In this document: positions 9,468 through 17,629 of the stretch, one piece after another
Layout of the letters: each line of letters begins with the position of its first letter
How positions within the stretch are numbered: position 1 is the first letter of the stretch
Made by a program: the position numbers and the translations under genes
Origin: an uncultured Anaerolineae bacterium
GTDB lineage: Bacteria > Chloroflexota > Anaerolineae > Anaerolineales > Villigracilaceae
DNA: 34,504 nt
NCBI GenBank assembly: GCA_903910795.1
Contig: CAIWAX010000483.1
Coordinates: forward strand, 1-34,504
Direction: 5' to 3'
Notes under the pieces: generated by a model
The model's database searches: none
Seen by the model: the letters and a program-made list of their open reading frames with translations, nothing else
Told to the model about the DNA's origin: nothing

Positions 9468-10472
9468 TTAGTCTGCCTGGGCAGCTTTAATACGCGGGTC
9501 GATGAAACCGTAAATGATTTCGATGGCAAAGTTCGCAGTCAGAACCATGAGCGTGACGATCAAAGTGGCCGCCGAAAGCAATGGATAATCCTGGCCCATA
9601 ACCGCGTTCAAGAGTGTGGAACCCAAGCCTGGATAGCTGAAAACGATTTCGGCTACCAACGCGCCACCCACCATCGTGCCAACCGAAAGCGCCAGACCGG
9701 TGATCTGCGGGAGCATGGCATTACGGAAAACATACATGACGATCTTGTTATCCTTGATGCCCAGAAAGCGGGAGTATTTGACATAATCAGCGTTCAGCTC
9801 ATAAATGGACATGGAGCGCATACCGATCGCCTGGCCGCCAATCGCTATCAGCACGATTGACCAGAATGGCAATTGGTAATGGACGATCACAGACCACATG
9901 AATTGCAAGCTCAGGGTCGGTATCAGATCAAACCCATACCCGCCCGAAGTTGGGAACCATTTCAAATTGACCCCGAAAATGACCATCAAAATGACCGCCA
10001 TGCCAAAGGCCGGCAGATTGCTGATGAAAATACTGAGCGGCATGAGTACTTTATCAAAGCCGCCTTTAAGGTAAGCCGCCAGAGCCCCAAGCGTATTGCC
10101 GACCAACCAGCCAACAATGATGGCCGGGAACTGCAGGCAAATCGTCCACCAAATGGAGGCGCTGAGTACATCTGCCACCGATCTGGGATATTGGCTGAAT
10201 GAGAAACCAAAATCACCCCTGGCAACATTTTTCAAATAAATGAAAAACTGGACATACATGGGCTGGTTCGTGCCAAACAGTTCAGCATACTGTTGATAAA
10301 TTGCCTGCACCCCGCTTGCATTGCTCTGACCCTGGGCCATATGGGAAACGATGAGTGCCACAGGGTCGCCAGGCATCATACGCGGCAAAATGAAATTCAA
10401 CAGAAATCCAACGATGAGTGTAACGAGGAACCAGGCGAGCTTGTTAAGGAAATACCTGCGATAACCTTTCAA
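9468..10472 (-). CDS. Opp/Dpp-family ABC transporter permease (OppB-like)
   Basis: A 334-aa permease with the family's N-terminal helix and [13 protein letters not shown] signature, then five more predicted helices and the EAA loop ([32 protein letters not shown]). It ends [10 protein letters not shown], as is typical for OppB/DppB. The start is a TTG codon with a very good GAGGAGG seven nt upstream, so the TTG start is well supported. It is followed closely by the OppC-like gene, its probable dimer partner. A 198-bp gap with a hairpin separates it from the binding-protein gene, as expected if the lipoprotein is made in excess. Confidence 0.93.
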   Translation of the reverse strand: MKGYRRYFLNKLAWFLVTLIVGFLLNFILPRMMPGDPVALIVSHMAQGQSNASGVQAIYQQYAELFGTNQPMYVQFFIYLKNVARGDFGFSFSQYPRSVADVLSASIWWTICLQFPAIIVGWLVGNTLGALAAYLKGGFDKVLMPLSIFISNLPAFGMAVILMVIFGVNLKWFPTSGGYGFDLIPTLSLQFMWSVIVHYQLPFWSIVLIAIGGQAIGMRSMSIYELNADYVKYSRFLGIKDNKIVMYVFRNAMLPQITGLALSVGTMVGGALVAEIVFSYPGLGSTLLNAVMGQDYPLLSAATLIVTLMVLTANFAIEIIYGFIDPRIKAAQAD

Positions 10473-10615
10473 CCCAACACCTCCTCAGTAAATTGATTAA
10501 CACAATAATAATAGCGATTAACTTTCTAGGCAATAGATGAAAAGTAACTTGGTATACAAACCGAACAAATCTCAAAAATTACCTGGATAAAAAATTTGCC
10601 TTCACTAATTATTAC

Positions 10616-10656
10616 AAGAACAGCCATGCCCCAGTACATGGAACATGGCTGTTCTT
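10616..10656. terminator. Hairpin between binding-protein and permease genes
   Basis: AAGAACAGCCATG pairs exactly with CATGGCTGTTCTT (13-bp stem) starting about 15 nt past the binding-protein stop. The U-rich tract is better on the plus-strand side. On the minus strand it probably acts as a partial terminator or 3'-end stabiliser that raises binding-protein mRNA over permease mRNA. Confidence 0.55.
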
Positions 10657-10670
10657 TAGAACTTTATTTT

Positions 10671-12638
10671 TTACTTCTTGACAAGCGTCAGGTTGTAAAG
10701 GCCTGCGATTGACCAACCATCAGTCATATCCAGCGGCGGGACGGGCGGCTTGGTGCCATCGTTCTGGTGCGGGAAGTTAGTCCAGACACTCTCGTTCACA
10801 GTGTGGAAAGCCTGCGGGCGATACATGAGGGTGAAGGACGGGACATCGGTCAGGTAGATCTTGACCAGGTCGGTGTAATCCTGCTTCAACTTGGCGGGAT
10901 CAGTTTCACCGGGGATGGCGGCGATCAACTTGTCAGCATCGGGGTTGCTGTAGCCGCCCCAGTTACCGTTCCAGTTGCTGGCCGCGCCATTGAATTCAGA
11001 GCTCATCAGTTTGCGGATGCGTCCCCAGGGCTGGGTCGGGCCAGCGCCGTCGGTCCACATCATGAAGATGTCATAACCCTTGGGCAGCGGAGCGTCGGAC
11101 TTGGTGACAACGCTCAAATAAACGGACGCTTCTGGGTAGTTGGTGGTGATGTCGATGCCAATTGCCTTGCCGGCAGCGGCTACAACTTCGATGGAAGCCT
11201 GCCAGTCGGACCAGCCGTTCGGGCAGGTGGCGACATAGTGCAGGGTCTGGCCGTTGTACTGGCGCAGGCCATCAGGGCCCTTCTTGATACCAGCATCGTC
11301 GAGCATCTTGTTGGCGCCGGCGATATCCTTGCCAGCCCACTGCAAACTCTTGACAGCGGCATGGTCATACATGGCCTGTTCGTTAGCGGTCGGGTTCATG
11401 AGGGACCGCGGAACCTGGGCAAAGGTGGGGGATTGATTGGTCATGGCGTTGGCAATGATGGTGTCATAGTCAACGGCCATGGCGATGGCCTTGCGAACGA
11501 CGACCTGATCCAAACCGGGGGACTTCAGGTTGAAGAAGGCGGTCGGGAGGCTGGCGCCAATGCCGTAAGGTGCATCGGGCAGGTAGGTGGAGATAGGCAG
11601 GTTCGACTTGAGCCACAGGTCCTGAACGTTGGAGTTGAACTCCTGGCTCACATCCACTTCGCCAGCTTGCAGAGCAGTGGTACCGGCGGCGTTATCCTTG
11701 AAGATGGTGTGCGCCAGGTACTTGGGAGCGGGCAGTTTGCCAAACATGCTGGCATCGGTGCCCCAATATTTTTCATCGCGGATCAAAACGACCTTGGTGT
11801 CGTCATTAAAGAAGCGGAGATACGGGCCGGAGGAAACAACATCCATGGCCGTGTCAGCCATGAACTTGGTGGAATCGCCGCCAGTGCGCTTCTCGAGGGT
11901 CATGGTCCAGGCCTTCTGGATGACATAGTCAGTGCTCAAGTAGGCAGCAACCTGCAGGGGATTGACAGCTTTCCCATCCTTGCCCAAGATGGCCTTGACG
12001 ACCACGGTCTGGGGATCAGAAGCGGTAATGGTGTCGATGTAATCCTTGTTGCCAGTTCCGGCAGAGGTCTTATACTTGACATTGGAAGCCCAGGTGTAAG
12101 CAACATCATCGGCGGTCACCGGGGTACCATCAGACCAGTGAGCAGCCTTCTTAATTTTGAAGGTGATCGCGGTTGTGCCAGCATCCCAGGCATACGGGCC
12201 ATCGGCCAGCAGAGGATAAACCTTGCCGTCCAGCATGTTGTACAGATAGGGGGTTTCGAACATGGTCACGCGAGCGCTATCCTGCTGAGTAACCGCCAAG
12301 GCGTTGTTGCAGCTGGAGGAATAGGGATTCCAACAAGCAACCGCGCCCCATTGCTGACCATTGAAGTACAGGGTTTCATTGCGGGGCAGGGATTTGGCCG
12401 CTGCTGCGTTAGGATCTGTCGTAGGAACGGCAGTGGGGGCGACTGTTGGGGCAGCAGTGGCAGCGGGAGCCGCAGTTGCAGCAGGAGCTGCGGTGGGAGC
12501 GGGGGCAGCAGTATTAGTTGCAGCCGGGGCCGCAGGCGCCACAGTAGGGGCGGGAGCAGGCGTGGCAGCGGGTGCGCAGGCAGCCAGGATCATCGAAGCG
12601 ACGATCAGCAGGCTGGTTACAAAAAACATCTTTTTCAT
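10671..12638 (-). CDS. Family 5 extracellular solute-binding lipoprotein
   Basis: A ~655-aa SBP of the peptide/nickel/oligosaccharide class. I chose the ATG at 12638 ([21 protein letters not shown]), not the track start at 12692, because it begins a perfect lipoprotein signal peptide with lipobox LAAC (Cys21) and is preceded by GAGGAG. Residues ~22-75 form a low-complexity Ala/Pro/Thr tether, common in Chloroflexota lipoproteins. The mature fold includes [23 protein letters not shown], a hallmark of this family. It would capture oligosaccharides outside the membrane and deliver them to the OppBC-like permease. The long plus ORF opposite it (10767-12677) is a GC-driven shadow. The ligand is inferred from context only; peptide binding cannot be excluded. 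Confidence 0.93.
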   Translation of the reverse strand: MKKMFFVTSLLIVASMILAACAPAATPAPAPTVAPAAPAATNTAAPAPTAAPAATAAPAATAAPTVAPTAVPTTDPNAAAAKSLPRNETLYFNGQQWGAVACWNPYSSSCNNALAVTQQDSARVTMFETPYLYNMLDGKVYPLLADGPYAWDAGTTAITFKIKKAAHWSDGTPVTADDVAYTWASNVKYKTSAGTGNKDYIDTITASDPQTVVVKAILGKDGKAVNPLQVAAYLSTDYVIQKAWTMTLEKRTGGDSTKFMADTAMDVVSSGPYLRFFNDDTKVVLIRDEKYWGTDASMFGKLPAPKYLAHTIFKDNAAGTTALQAGEVDVSQEFNSNVQDLWLKSNLPISTYLPDAPYGIGASLPTAFFNLKSPGLDQVVVRKAIAMAVDYDTIIANAMTNQSPTFAQVPRSLMNPTANEQAMYDHAAVKSLQWAGKDIAGANKMLDDAGIKKGPDGLRQYNGQTLHYVATCPNGWSDWQASIEVVAAAGKAIGIDITTNYPEASVYLSVVTKSDAPLPKGYDIFMMWTDGAGPTQPWGRIRKLMSSEFNGAASNWNGNWGGYSNPDADKLIAAIPGETDPAKLKQDYTDLVKIYLTDVPSFTLMYRPQAFHTVNESVWTNFPHQNDGTKPPVPPLDMTDGWSIAGLYNLTLVKK

Positions 12639-12727
12639 CGTGAATTTTCTCCTCTTCAGAATTGTTTGGAACCGTGAATAAAGGTTGGGCAAAAAGTTGG
12701 TATTTTGTTAGGGACTTCACCTCCTTT

Positions 12728-13762
12728 TCATAAGGCTGGCACTAACTCGTGCACACATCCGCACGAACGACGAAGGATGATTTCTGTGGGAAGCAAGATT
12801 TCCTGTTCGACTGGAATCTCTTGTAAAAGGTTAAATAACTGCCGGGTGGCCACACGCCCCACTTCATCCGTGGGGGCTCGTACAGTGGTCATAGGCGGGT
12901 TCAAAAACGGTGTCAGACGTGAGTCGTCAAAGCCAACCACCGAAACATCTTCTGGAACACGCAGGCCGGCTTCCTGCAAAGCAGTCAGCACACCCATCGC
13001 GGCATCGTCATTCCCGGCAAAAACTGCGTCAAAGCAACTTTTATTTTTCGCTATCAGATTCTTAATCGATAAATACGCACTTGGGCCCCTGAACTCGCCA
13101 TCCAACATCAGATCCGATCTGACAGGAATGCCATGCGCTTCCAGGGAGCTTATGTAACCTTGCTCGCGCCAGTTTGAATCTTCCTGTCCACGCGGGCCGC
13201 GCAAGAACACAATGGAACGGCGATCATGGGCTTCAATCAAGTGATCGATCAGTTTACAAGTCGCAGCTTTGTTTTCGATTGTAATAAATGGAATTTTTAA
13301 GTAAGGAGGAGGCGTACGATAGAGCAATACAAGCGGAAACTTTATGATGCACATCTGTGTGAGCTGCTCGTCACTCAAACAATCTGCGAAAACCAGCATC
13401 CCATCCGTATTATGCGGCCCAAGGGGCGGCTGGTTTTTGGTTTCAGATGCCTTATACGTGGCAACCAGCAAATTATACTGATTCTCGCTGACAACCTGCT
13501 CAACGCCGCTCAATAAAGGTGGGAAAAAGTCGGTATGTATATTGTGAACTACGATCCCTATCGTTTGCGTGCGACGGGTTGCCAGGTGCCGGGCTGCCGC
13601 ATGCGGCGTGTAGTTCAAATCCATCATCACTTGCGAAATACGCTCACCAGCTTCCTGTGAAACAGGTGCATTCCGGTTCATATAACGACTGATCGTCGCC
13701 ACAGAAACTCCGGCATGCCTTGCAACATCGCGTATTGTAACTGATGACGATTTACGGGTCAT
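12728..13762 (-). CDS. LacI-family transcriptional regulator
   Basis: A 344-aa repressor. The N-terminal helix-turn-helix and hinge (VTIRDVARHAGVSVATISRYMN, about 8-29, then LNYTPHAAARHLATRRT) are classic LacI. The rest is a periplasmic-binding-protein-like effector domain (FAGNDDAAMGVLTALQEAGLRVPEDVSVVGFDDSRLTPFLNPPMTTV). It ends with RRSCGC. It is the first gene of the sugar operon and lies 89 bp before the binding-protein gene on the same strand. A perfect palindromic operator sits 31 bp before its start, indicating autoregulation and control of the whole operon. The effector is unknown but is probably a beta-mannoside or beta-glucoside oligosaccharide. No Shine-Dalgarno is visible before the ATG. 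Confidence 0.95.
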   Translation of the reverse strand: MTRKSSSVTIRDVARHAGVSVATISRYMNRNAPVSQEAGERISQVMMDLNYTPHAAARHLATRRTQTIGIVVHNIHTDFFPPLLSGVEQVVSENQYNLLVATYKASETKNQPPLGPHNTDGMLVFADCLSDEQLTQMCIIKFPLVLLYRTPPPYLKIPFITIENKAATCKLIDHLIEAHDRRSIVFLRGPRGQEDSNWREQGYISSLEAHGIPVRSDLMLDGEFRGPSAYLSIKNLIAKNKSCFDAVFAGNDDAAMGVLTALQEAGLRVPEDVSVVGFDDSRLTPFLNPPMTTVRAPTDEVGRVATRQLFNLLQEIPVEQEILLPTEIILRRSCGCVHELVPAL

Positions 13763-13793
13763 AATGAGTTGTTAATAATTATATCCTATTGAA

Positions 13794-13805
13794 GTAACCG
13801 GTTAC
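13794..13805 (-). promoter_or_regulatory. LacI-type operator
   Basis: GTAACCGGTTAC is a perfect 12-bp palindrome with the central CCGG common in LacI-family operators. It lies directly downstream of the predicted -10 box, so it would cover the transcription start. It is the only such palindrome I noticed in the operon. Confidence 0.75.
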
Positions 13806-13834
13806 ATTAAATCACGATTAACAATCCGAGTCAA
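13806..13834 (-). promoter_or_regulatory. Promoter of the lacI-led sugar operon
   Basis: On the minus strand, TTGACT (13834-13829), exactly 17 bp, then TTTAAT (13811-13806): a near-consensus sigma70-type promoter. The operator abuts its -10. A second TATAAT (13783-13778) lies closer to the gene but lacks a matching -35. Confidence 0.65.
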
Positions 13835-13882
13835 TAGTTTTTTGTCACTTTTTTTACATGAAATTTCAAGGTGAGGCACAAC

Positions 13883-15280
13883 CTATTTGGAAGGAATGGA
13901 GGGGAAAATCTGAACATTCCCGGCGGCAGGGCCGCGGGCAATCATGCCTACCGGCCGAGCAAGCAGCGATTCTATCTTTTGAATCACTTCCATCTCACCC
14001 GCAGGGTACATATATGTACCCTGCGGGTTTGCTCCACATGTTTCCAGGATTGGCTCAACTGCAAAAAGTGCTCTTGTAATCTGCTCCCGTTGTTCGAGGG
14101 AAAGGAAGCGCGGGAGCTGGAAGCTTTTCAGAACCCCGCCGGTCACCTGTGCGTTGATCAACATGCTTTCAATGACATGGTATCCTGCATACCCTGCACA
14201 ATATTTAAAAAGTTTCAGGCGCGAAATCATATCCATGTGAGTGATTGCCAGAGCATCCACCCCGCCCATCACCCCAAGCGCATATCGCGCAAGAACTGCA
14301 TCAAACCAGCCATAGCGTACAAGGCCCTGCCATTCATTTTGTTTATTATGATCGGAAACGCTGAAGGCGAATACATCTGTCTCGGTTGGCAGCGGCCCAG
14401 GGCCATGGCGGACTGCATGGGAGCGCAGCACCCCAATTTTAAACACGCTTGCATCTGGAACCATTTCATTTATCAGATGAATGGCATTCTCCGCGGTACA
14501 GGTAGACCAGGTTGTGTATGGATGAAAACCAGCAGCGGCATCCAGCAGTACGCCCTGGGCGCCCTCAAATATTGCAGTTTCTGCTGCTCCAAGCCACTGC
14601 GCCAAAACCGAATCGGGCACTACCAGACCAAGTTCACAAATCCGGGCAATGGATGCCATCCAATGATCTATCACATCCCCATTCTCGAAAATTGCCCATT
14701 CCCTGGTAATTGAAGCTCCGAGCGATTTATCCATGCAAAATTCAAGCAGTTGTTGGTATTTTAGTTCACGAATAGATCTCAATTTCTGGCGCAGTTTGGT
14801 CGGGTTTGCCAGATCACCTGCCATTACCTGATTTTCAGGATGCGACAGCGCATCTTCGACAGCCTCACCCACTCCCACCCCGCAACTTCCATGGCGCTCC
14901 GCGCCCCGTACCATTTCCCGAATACGGTTGGCGGCCTGGTGAAAAGGCGTTATAACAAGCGCCTGGTCACTCAACCGCAGCCGGGAAAAAACATCACGAA
15001 CACCCTTCCCTTCGAGTACCTGCCCTTCAACGAGTAAGGCGCCGGGGTGAATCACAACATCTCTGGAAAGGTAAGTTCTGACTCCAGGGATGAAAGTTCC
15101 AGAACCAAATTGAGAAAACGTATGGTGGCGCCCATCCGGGGTAATCACATTATGGCCGGCCTGGGCGCCGCCATTATAGCGAACTACGATACTGGATTTA
15201 AAGTGACGGACCAGATAATCTGTCAGCAAACCCTTTCCAGCATCCCCAAAACCAAGATCCACAATAATGTATGCGCGCAA
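13883..15280 (-). CDS. Divergent adenylosuccinate synthetase-like (PurA-like) enzyme
   Basis: About 465 aa with a recognisable PurA fold: VDLGFGDAGKG (canonical GDEGKGK; the base Asp is kept, Glu becomes Ala), RYNGGAQAGHNV (the acid His is kept), GSCGVGVGEA in place of GTTGRGIGPAY, FEGAQGVLLD, and YGWFDAVLARYALGVMGG. The aspartate-binding TTGRxRR loop that normally precedes GW is absent and replaced by KQNEWQGLVRYGW. It may therefore join a nucleotide to an amino compound other than aspartate; this is inference. I prefer the TTG at 15280 (MRAYIIVDLG) because AGGAG lies 10 nt upstream and PurA proteins start here; the track start at 15331 is also a TTG. It is the third gene of an operon with a vWA protein and a pseudokinase. 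Near the C-terminus, a 32-bp palindrome encodes PQGTYMYPAG. Confidence 0.78.
   Translation of the reverse strand: MRAYIIVDLGFGDAGKGLLTDYLVRHFKSSIVVRYNGGAQAGHNVITPDGRHHTFSQFGSGTFIPGVRTYLSRDVVIHPGALLVEGQVLEGKGVRDVFSRLRLSDQALVITPFHQAANRIREMVRGAERHGSCGVGVGEAVEDALSHPENQVMAGDLANPTKLRQKLRSIRELKYQQLLEFCMDKSLGASITREWAIFENGDVIDHWMASIARICELGLVVPDSVLAQWLGAAETAIFEGAQGVLLDAAAGFHPYTTWSTCTAENAIHLINEMVPDASVFKIGVLRSHAVRHGPGPLPTETDVFAFSVSDHNKQNEWQGLVRYGWFDAVLARYALGVMGGVDALAITHMDMISRLKLFKYCAGYAGYHVIESMLINAQVTGGVLKSFQLPRFLSLEQREQITRALFAVEPILETCGANPQGTYMYPAGEMEVIQKIESLLARPVGMIARGPAAGNVQIFPSIPSK
13997..14028. repeat. Inverted pair of 15-bp units, a perfect 32-bp palindrome
   Basis: The 16 bases ACCCGCAGGGTACATA are followed at once by their exact reverse complement. 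Two 15-bp palindromic units in opposite orientation therefore lie head to head inside the 3' part of the PurA-like gene, in frame (NPQGTYMYPAGE). The RNA would form a near-perfect hairpin. Confidence 0.92.
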
Positions 15281-15317
15281 AGTGAAAAAGCTCCTGGCGA
15301 CATCGCTGAGGTGAGAG

Positions 15318-16220
15318 TTATGATTTTGCAATCACCTCTGCAAAAGGCGTGAGTGTCCGGATGACTGCGCCACGCCGGTCAGCAGGCAAGCCGGCATTGT
15401 TTAAGAGAACCGCCAGTTGCTCAATGTTTGAAGCGCGCCTTTCATTGAGCAAAATAGCTCCTGCGGCTGCGAAGCAAACATCAACGGGAGATTCAAGGCA
15501 AAGAACGTTATCCCCAAACAAGTCCCGCCAGCGGCGCTCGCAGCGTTTTGCGCGGACAAGGTCTGGGATGATAAAAAACGGAACAAACGATTTTTGAACT
15601 TCAGCAACAATCTCTTCGCAGGTGAGATCTTCATCCAGGTTGTCTCCAATAATTGTCTCGACGACATGCCTGGAAAGAACGGGATACGGCACCTCATCCC
15701 CTGTCATAAAAAGATAACCTCGTTTTTTCCGCTTTAGCATGCAATCCATTTCAGAATGCATGGCGAGGAAATACAAAGCCAGTTCATAAGATTCCTGTCC
15801 GGTGCCCCCGCCGCCGCTTTCAATATAAGACCAGGTTAACCATTGATCCATTAATTCGGCTGTCGATTCAAACTGGCCAACCTGAAGCGGCGCATTATCG
15901 CTGATAGCATCTCCAACAGCCATGAAAAGGAGCTGCGGATCCGGGATCTGACAATCCATCAAAGTTTTCATGAAAGCAGGTAGCTGCCGGGTGGCCATGA
16001 TTCTTGGGATTTCGCCCATCGAGCCAGTCACATCCAGCGCAAAAACGATACCCAGCGCTTGTGGGTGATCAGCGCCATCGCGGCTTTCACGGAGGCGCAC
16101 ACCTTTCGGATCCATGAGCGGATGACATTTTTCTTGTTTAAAAACCTTTTGCGCGGGAATATCCGCGCGTCCGTGAAGAAGCGCCTCATGTGCCGCATAG
16201 CTGTAATTACCATTACCCAT
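15318..16220 (-). CDS. vWA-domain protein
   Basis: A 300-aa soluble protein with one von Willebrand factor A domain. The MIDAS metal site is complete: DVTGS (Asp63, Thr65, Ser67), Thr140 in GGGGTGQES and Asp175 in MTGDE. The N-terminal ~50 residues and the C-terminal ~70 residues are less typical, and no TM segment or signal peptide is visible. It has a strong AAGGAG eight nt before the ATG. The gene lies 51 bp after the pseudokinase stop. The alternative TTG of the PurA-like gene (15331) would overlap its end by 14 bp. vWA proteins usually assemble or scaffold partners through metal-dependent contacts, so it may link the pseudokinase and the PurA-like enzyme; this is inference. Confidence 0.85.
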   Translation of the reverse strand: MGNGNYSYAAHEALLHGRADIPAQKVFKQEKCHPLMDPKGVRLRESRDGADHPQALGIVFALDVTGSMGEIPRIMATRQLPAFMKTLMDCQIPDPQLLFMAVGDAISDNAPLQVGQFESTAELMDQWLTWSYIESGGGGTGQESYELALYFLAMHSEMDCMLKRKKRGYLFMTGDEVPYPVLSRHVVETIIGDNLDEDLTCEEIVAEVQKSFVPFFIIPDLVRAKRCERRWRDLFGDNVLCLESPVDVCFAAAGAILLNERRASNIEQLAVLLNNAGLPADRRGAVIRTLTPFAEVIAKS

Positions 16221-16271
16221 TTTGACATCTCCTTTTCTTCAAAAAAACTCAGGTGGCGGTTCGAACAAAGA

Positions 16272-17321
16272 TTATGCACCCTGCGGGCCGGATGGCATGA
16301 CGATCGGCATAAACTGTGGCGGCCCAAAGACCTCCCTGGCAATGATGCCAAGTTCGTCATGAATCGTCCAGGCATTTAAATCTAATTTATCAGCGTAATC
16401 TAGCCGGGCAATTCGCTGCACGATGTCAGCCAGTTTTGCAGGAACTGACGCAGGTAAAAATCCAGTTTCAGGATCTCCGCCCAAAATCGCAGCGATACAA
16501 CGGGCACTCATCACAAGATCCAATTTTTCTGATATGTACCCTGCGGGCAGGGTCGAATGAAGATTGATCGTTTTGGGATAGAAAGGTTCAGAACCCTCTG
16601 AAATGGCGGGTAGTTTTGCCCCTAATTTACCAGCAGAGCTGTACCCTACAAGCCGTACACCGTGTTCATGCTCCTGTACGAGTATATGCTCCGGTAATAC
16701 CGCTCCGTGAGCCATTCCGGAAGTATGTAAGAAGGAAAGAATTTCGAGAATTCGCCTCCAGACCCAGACAGAAGCCTGAGGCGGAATCCCGCTTGGATAA
16801 GCCTGGATAACATCTTTAAAAGTATGGGTAAATCCACCCTCCCGACGGAATATGCTCACCCGATTGCCAGCCAATGATCCAGATGAAATATTGCCGTGGA
16901 TTACGGGTTGAGGAATAAGCCTTGTAAAAACTTCTGCGCCGGGCGCATCGCTATGTTGAAGAGTCTGGAGAGTATCCCACTCATTATCAAAAAGGAGCAC
17001 ATGCGCTGGATCACGCAACAACTTCAAGATAACAAGCTCGGTGGGCCAGCGCGCGCGCCTGGCGGAATATACATCTGAGATGGCGCCGTGCGCAATACAT
17101 TTATCCAACGACCAGTGGCCGTTGCCGATTGAAACCAGGGACGAAGTGTGAAAGAACTCTGGAGAATTCCAGGCCCGGAATGCCTCTCGAAATCTCGCCG
17201 CCGAAACCGAGCCTTCATCCAGGCGAACAGTAGCTCCACAATAAGGACAGATAATCGACCGCGCAAATTGATGCGGCGTGAGGGGTGCATTACATTGTGG
17301 ACACATTATCGCACGTTCCAT
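16272..17321 (-). CDS. Zinc-ribbon protein-kinase-like protein, probable pseudokinase
   Basis: About 349 aa from the ATG at 17321. AAGGA lies 11 nt upstream of it, whereas the track ATG at 17333 overlaps that site. Numbering here follows the track protein. Two CxxC pairs (CPQC 11-14, CPYC 29-32) form an N-terminal zinc ribbon. A kinase-like fold follows: VILKLL gives the VAIK-type Lys104, and HTSGMAHGAVLPEHILV aligns with the HRDxKPxNI catalytic loop but reads HGA, so the catalytic Asp is missing. VRLVGYSSAGK aligns with the DFG loop but has GYS. It is therefore probably inactive as a kinase and may bind nucleotide or act as a scaffold. LPAGY (262-266) and the C-terminal PQGA come from 15-bp repeat units. 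It heads the vWA/PurA-like operon. Confidence 0.78.
   Translation of the reverse strand: MERAIMCPQCNAPLTPHQFARSIICPYCGATVRLDEGSVSAARFREAFRAWNSPEFFHTSSLVSIGNGHWSLDKCIAHGAISDVYSARRARWPTELVILKLLRDPAHVLLFDNEWDTLQTLQHSDAPGAEVFTRLIPQPVIHGNISSGSLAGNRVSIFRREGGFTHTFKDVIQAYPSGIPPQASVWVWRRILEILSFLHTSGMAHGAVLPEHILVQEHEHGVRLVGYSSAGKLGAKLPAISEGSEPFYPKTINLHSTLPAGYISEKLDLVMSARCIAAILGGDPETGFLPASVPAKLADIVQRIARLDYADKLDLNAWTIHDELGIIAREVFGPPQFMPIVMPSGPQGA
16276..16290 (+). repeat. 15-bp palindromic unit at the pseudokinase 3' end
   Basis: GCACCCTGCGGGCCG is a degenerate unit that supplies the last codons (GPQGA) just before the stop. Confidence 0.6.
16536..16550 (+). repeat. 15-bp palindromic unit inside the pseudokinase gene
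   Basis: GTACCCTGCGGGCAG encodes LPAGY on the gene strand, between the activation-loop region and the C-lobe helices, a plausible surface loop. Confidence 0.75.
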
Positions 17322-17376
17322 TTTTTCAACCATCCTTAACGTAATGACAAACTAACCATTCAATAGGGCCCTGTCA

Positions 17377-17413
17377 TACTGAACTTACATTTGCCCTGTG
17401 GGTGGGTACTTTC
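17377..17413 (+). repeat. 37-bp inverted repeat, left arm
   Basis: It is the exact reverse complement of 18557-18593. It contains the 15-bp unit (CCCTGTGGG core) embedded in a sequence starting TACTGAACTTA and ending GGGTACTTTC. The same flanks without the 15-bp core occur at 26885-26906. Confidence 0.9.
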
Positions 17414-17432
17414 TATTATGATACAACAATAT

Positions 17433-17447
17433 GTACCCTGTGGGACA
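17433..17447 (+). repeat. 15-bp palindromic unit, intergenic
   Basis: GTACCCTGTGGGACA, a single copy with a partly degraded right arm. Confidence 0.7.
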
Positions 17448-17514
17448 GCTTTTGGTTGCAAATTTTGGCACATTCCCCCCACTTGTGCTTAAATGCACGT
17501 GCGCTGTCTGAAAG

Positions 17515-17523
17515 TGCTATAAT
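17515..17523 (+). promoter_or_regulatory. Extended -10 promoter for the acyltransferase gene
   Basis: TGCTATAAT combines a perfect -10 with the TGn extension, about 107 bp before the GTG start. No good -35 is visible, which is usual for extended -10 promoters. Confidence 0.5.
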
Positions 17524-17629
17524 TTTAATGAAGGGGAAGAGGCGTAGCCCTTTATGTGCCCTGCAGAGCAGCTCGCCGCGTTGTCGAACCCATAGGGTAC
17601 GTATAAATCATCAAGGAGCATGAATCGTT

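Larger units (their letters stand above)
17322..17629. other. Divergent intergenic region, 308 bp
   Basis: This separates the minus pseudokinase operon from the plus acyltransferase gene. It holds the left arm of a 37-bp inverted repeat (17377-17413), one 15-bp unit (17433-17447) and an extended -10 promoter (17515-17523). No protein gene is convincing; the 73-aa ORF at 17402-17623 has repeat-derived sequence and no support. Confidence 0.6.

Noticed and set aside
10767-12677. 636-aa plus-strand ORF opposite the binding-protein gene
   Set aside because: Low-complexity Gly/Ser/Arg-rich translation produced by the GC pattern of the opposite gene; the minus frame has a lipoprotein signal and family motifs.
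13883-15280. Calling the PurA-like protein a phage PurZ (2-aminoadenylosuccinate synthetase)
   Set aside because: No phage genes or Z-genome partners (for example DatZ-like) are nearby, and the changed loops cannot be assigned to PurZ without an alignment.
17528-17623. 31-codon ORF (MKGKRRSPLCALQ...) just after the TATAAT before the acyltransferase gene, as a leader peptide
   Set aside because: The ATG lies too close to the -10 to be transcribed reliably, there is no ribosome site, and the sequence includes degenerate repeat material.
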